A DNA stretch of 64,000 nt, taken from assembly GCA_030323885.1 (NCBI GenBank), contig JASIRB010000109.1, positions 124,001-188,000 of the forward strand, in the 5' to 3' direction. The translations under genes and the position numbers were made by a program. Under the pieces are notes generated by a model. That model ran no database searches and was not told the origin of the DNA. It saw only the letters and a program-made list of their open reading frames with translations. This DNA comes from Branchipolynoe longqiensis (lineage: Eukaryota; Annelida; Polychaeta; Phyllodocida; Polynoidae). Shown here in pieces: positions 63,111-64,000 of the stretch (positions are counted from its first letter, which is position 1; every line of letters starts with the position of its first letter).

Positions 63111-63539
63111 CAATCGCCATACAGCCCATCTGACGGCCGACAACAATAACGACGTCGATGTTACCTCCCCACGGCCGAGTCATGTCGGGGCTGGCCCACC
63201 AGGGGGCGCGGGGGGAGGGACTGAGGGGCGGTGGGGGGGGCGGGGGCGGGGGAGGGGGAGGGGGCTCAGTCGCGCCTCGTAGTGGTGGCCGGGTGGGTTC
63301 AGCAACTCCAGGATGTGAGGTGTTATGATGGGGGGCGGTGGGGGGGGGGGAGGGGATGGTCTGAAATGGCGAAATGGTGATATGGGAGAGAGGTGTGTAT
63401 TCAGTATTCAATATTCAATACTCAATACGGATTATTCAGTTCATATTCAGTATTCACTATTCAGTATTCAAGTTCTCCTGAATGAAGTTAATCAACTCAT
63501 TTTGTAGGCCCTCTCTTTTCCAATCCTTTCACCCTCTTT
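63111..63539. other. G-rich tract and TATTCAG repeats; no gene
   Basis: GGGGGGGCGGGGGCGGGGGA near 63233-63260, a G-run near 63340, and TATTCAGTATTCAATATTC words at 63398-63470. Confidence 0.6.
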
Positions 63540-63786
63540 GATTACCAACCTTCCCCCCTTCTCTCCCCCCTCTTCCTCTCACCCACTTCCGCTCCTCTCA
63601 CCTCCTCTCACCTCCTCTCACCTCCTCTCCCCTCTCTCCCCTCTCTCCCCTCTCTCCACTCTCTCCCCTCTCTCATCTCCCCTCCTCTCACCTCTCTCCC
63701 CCTATCCCCTCTCTCCCCCTATCCCCTCTCTCCCCCCTCTTCCCTCTCCCTCTTCCTCGTCCTCCTCCTCTTCCTCTTCCTCTTCC
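63540..63786. repeat. CCTCTCTCCC pyrimidine tract
   Basis: CTCACCTCCTCTCACCTCC, CCCCTCTCTCCCCTCTCTC, then TCCTCTTCCTCTTCC. Confidence 0.92.
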
Positions 63787-63789
63787 TCT

Positions 63790-64000
63790 TCGGACGCGGT
63801 GGCCCAGTCGGTAGAGCGGAGGCTTCTCGTGCGGAAGGTTGGGGGTTCAATTCCTGGCTGAGTCAAACCAATGACTTACAACATTGACACTTGTCGCTAC
63901 ATGGCCTGATGCGCAGCATCGCAAAGATCGTGCAAGGACTTGCAAGGACAGTATCATGATAATATGACTGAGTGGGGTATCAGGTCATGGTGTTGGTAGC
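63790..64000 (+). mobile_element. SINE-B, continuing past the window edge
   Basis: GGACGCGGTGGCCCAGTCGG head, B-box GGTTCAATTCC, TGAGTCAAACCAATGACTTA and GACTGAGTGGGGTATCAGG. The tail lies beyond the window. Confidence 0.88.

Overview
This is animal nuclear DNA with no identifiable host gene: a repeat-dense intergenic or intronic stretch. Overlapping tRNA-derived SINEs, MITE-like inverted-repeat elements, broken non-LTR retrotransposons and an unusually rich set of minisatellites fill most of the 64 kb. The SINE ending in the motif CTCTAGAGGCG (SINE-C below) is one I associate with mollusc genomes, and the LINE remnants have close-sounding relatives in marine invertebrates. My best guess is therefore a marine mollusc. 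This rests on memory, not on a search.

Working names used below. SINE-A: tRNA-like head beginning ACCAGACGGGATGGCC. SINE-B: head beginning GGACGCGGTGGCCGAATC. A and B share one body (motifs GTCAAACCAATGACTTA, GATAATGTGACTGAGTGGG, GCAGCACTATAAAGTC). Their 3' ends differ: tail-1 (TTGCTAGGACGTAAAACAAC then CAAA repeats), tail-2 (TTGCCAGGACG, AAACTCCAACAACC) or tail-3 (GCAGTGGAATGAGGAAGACC ... CCCTGCTTAAACAAC). SINE-C: head GGGACGTAGCTCAGGCGG, end CTCTAGAGGCG plus a tract like TTAAATAAAACAAACTTT. SINE-D: head TTCTCTGTGGTGGAGTGG. SINE-E: tRNA-Gln-like head GGTGTAATGGTTAGCAC, usually in tandem as 323-bp or 99-bp units. M1: MITEs with ends like GGCCCTGTCACATTA. M2: MITE with ends AAGTTGCATAGTCCGATG. 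SAT-195: a ~195-bp tandem unit (AAACTCAATGCATTGTCAAT ... CAGAAAAAGTGAAATATCTC).

Layout. 0-7 kb: nested SINE-C, SINE-D and MITEs, an 80-bp minisatellite broken by three transposons, and a 1.47-kb array of a 14-bp unit. 7-13.8 kb: LINE 3' ends, SINE-A/C copies, AT tracts and a 17-bp array. 14.2-17.1 kb: a long M1 MITE with a nested fold-back, then a SINE-E array. 17.1-24.5 kb: SINEs joined to CACACC-type arrays, ending in a ~2.3-kb array of a ~146-bp unit. 24.6-36.5 kb: triple-nested SINE/MITE/tail, more SINE-E, a 1.25-kb inverted-repeat composite, a 0.9-kb polypyrimidine tract, and a LINE pseudogene. 36.5-47.9 kb: hAT-like MITE carrying SAT-195, a ~2-kb head-to-head palindrome of SINE-E units, SINE-A/B copies, M1 MITEs and a 20-bp array. 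48-50.3 kb: a decayed CR1-like LINE (SGNH-type ORF1 fragment, endonuclease, start of the RT). 51-64 kb: AT-rich 96-bp array, pogo-like MITEs, more SINEs, a CAGGGCCC-ended MITE, and pyrimidine-rich minisatellites.

Nothing here works as an operon or pathway. What can be read is the history of insertions. Many elements keep target-site duplications (TSDs), and several hosts are themselves repeats whose uninterrupted sequence is visible elsewhere in the window, so insertion sites can be verified internally. The most unusual signal is a set of ~52-62-bp insertions consisting only of the 3' hairpin and tail of SINE-A/B, most with their own TSDs.
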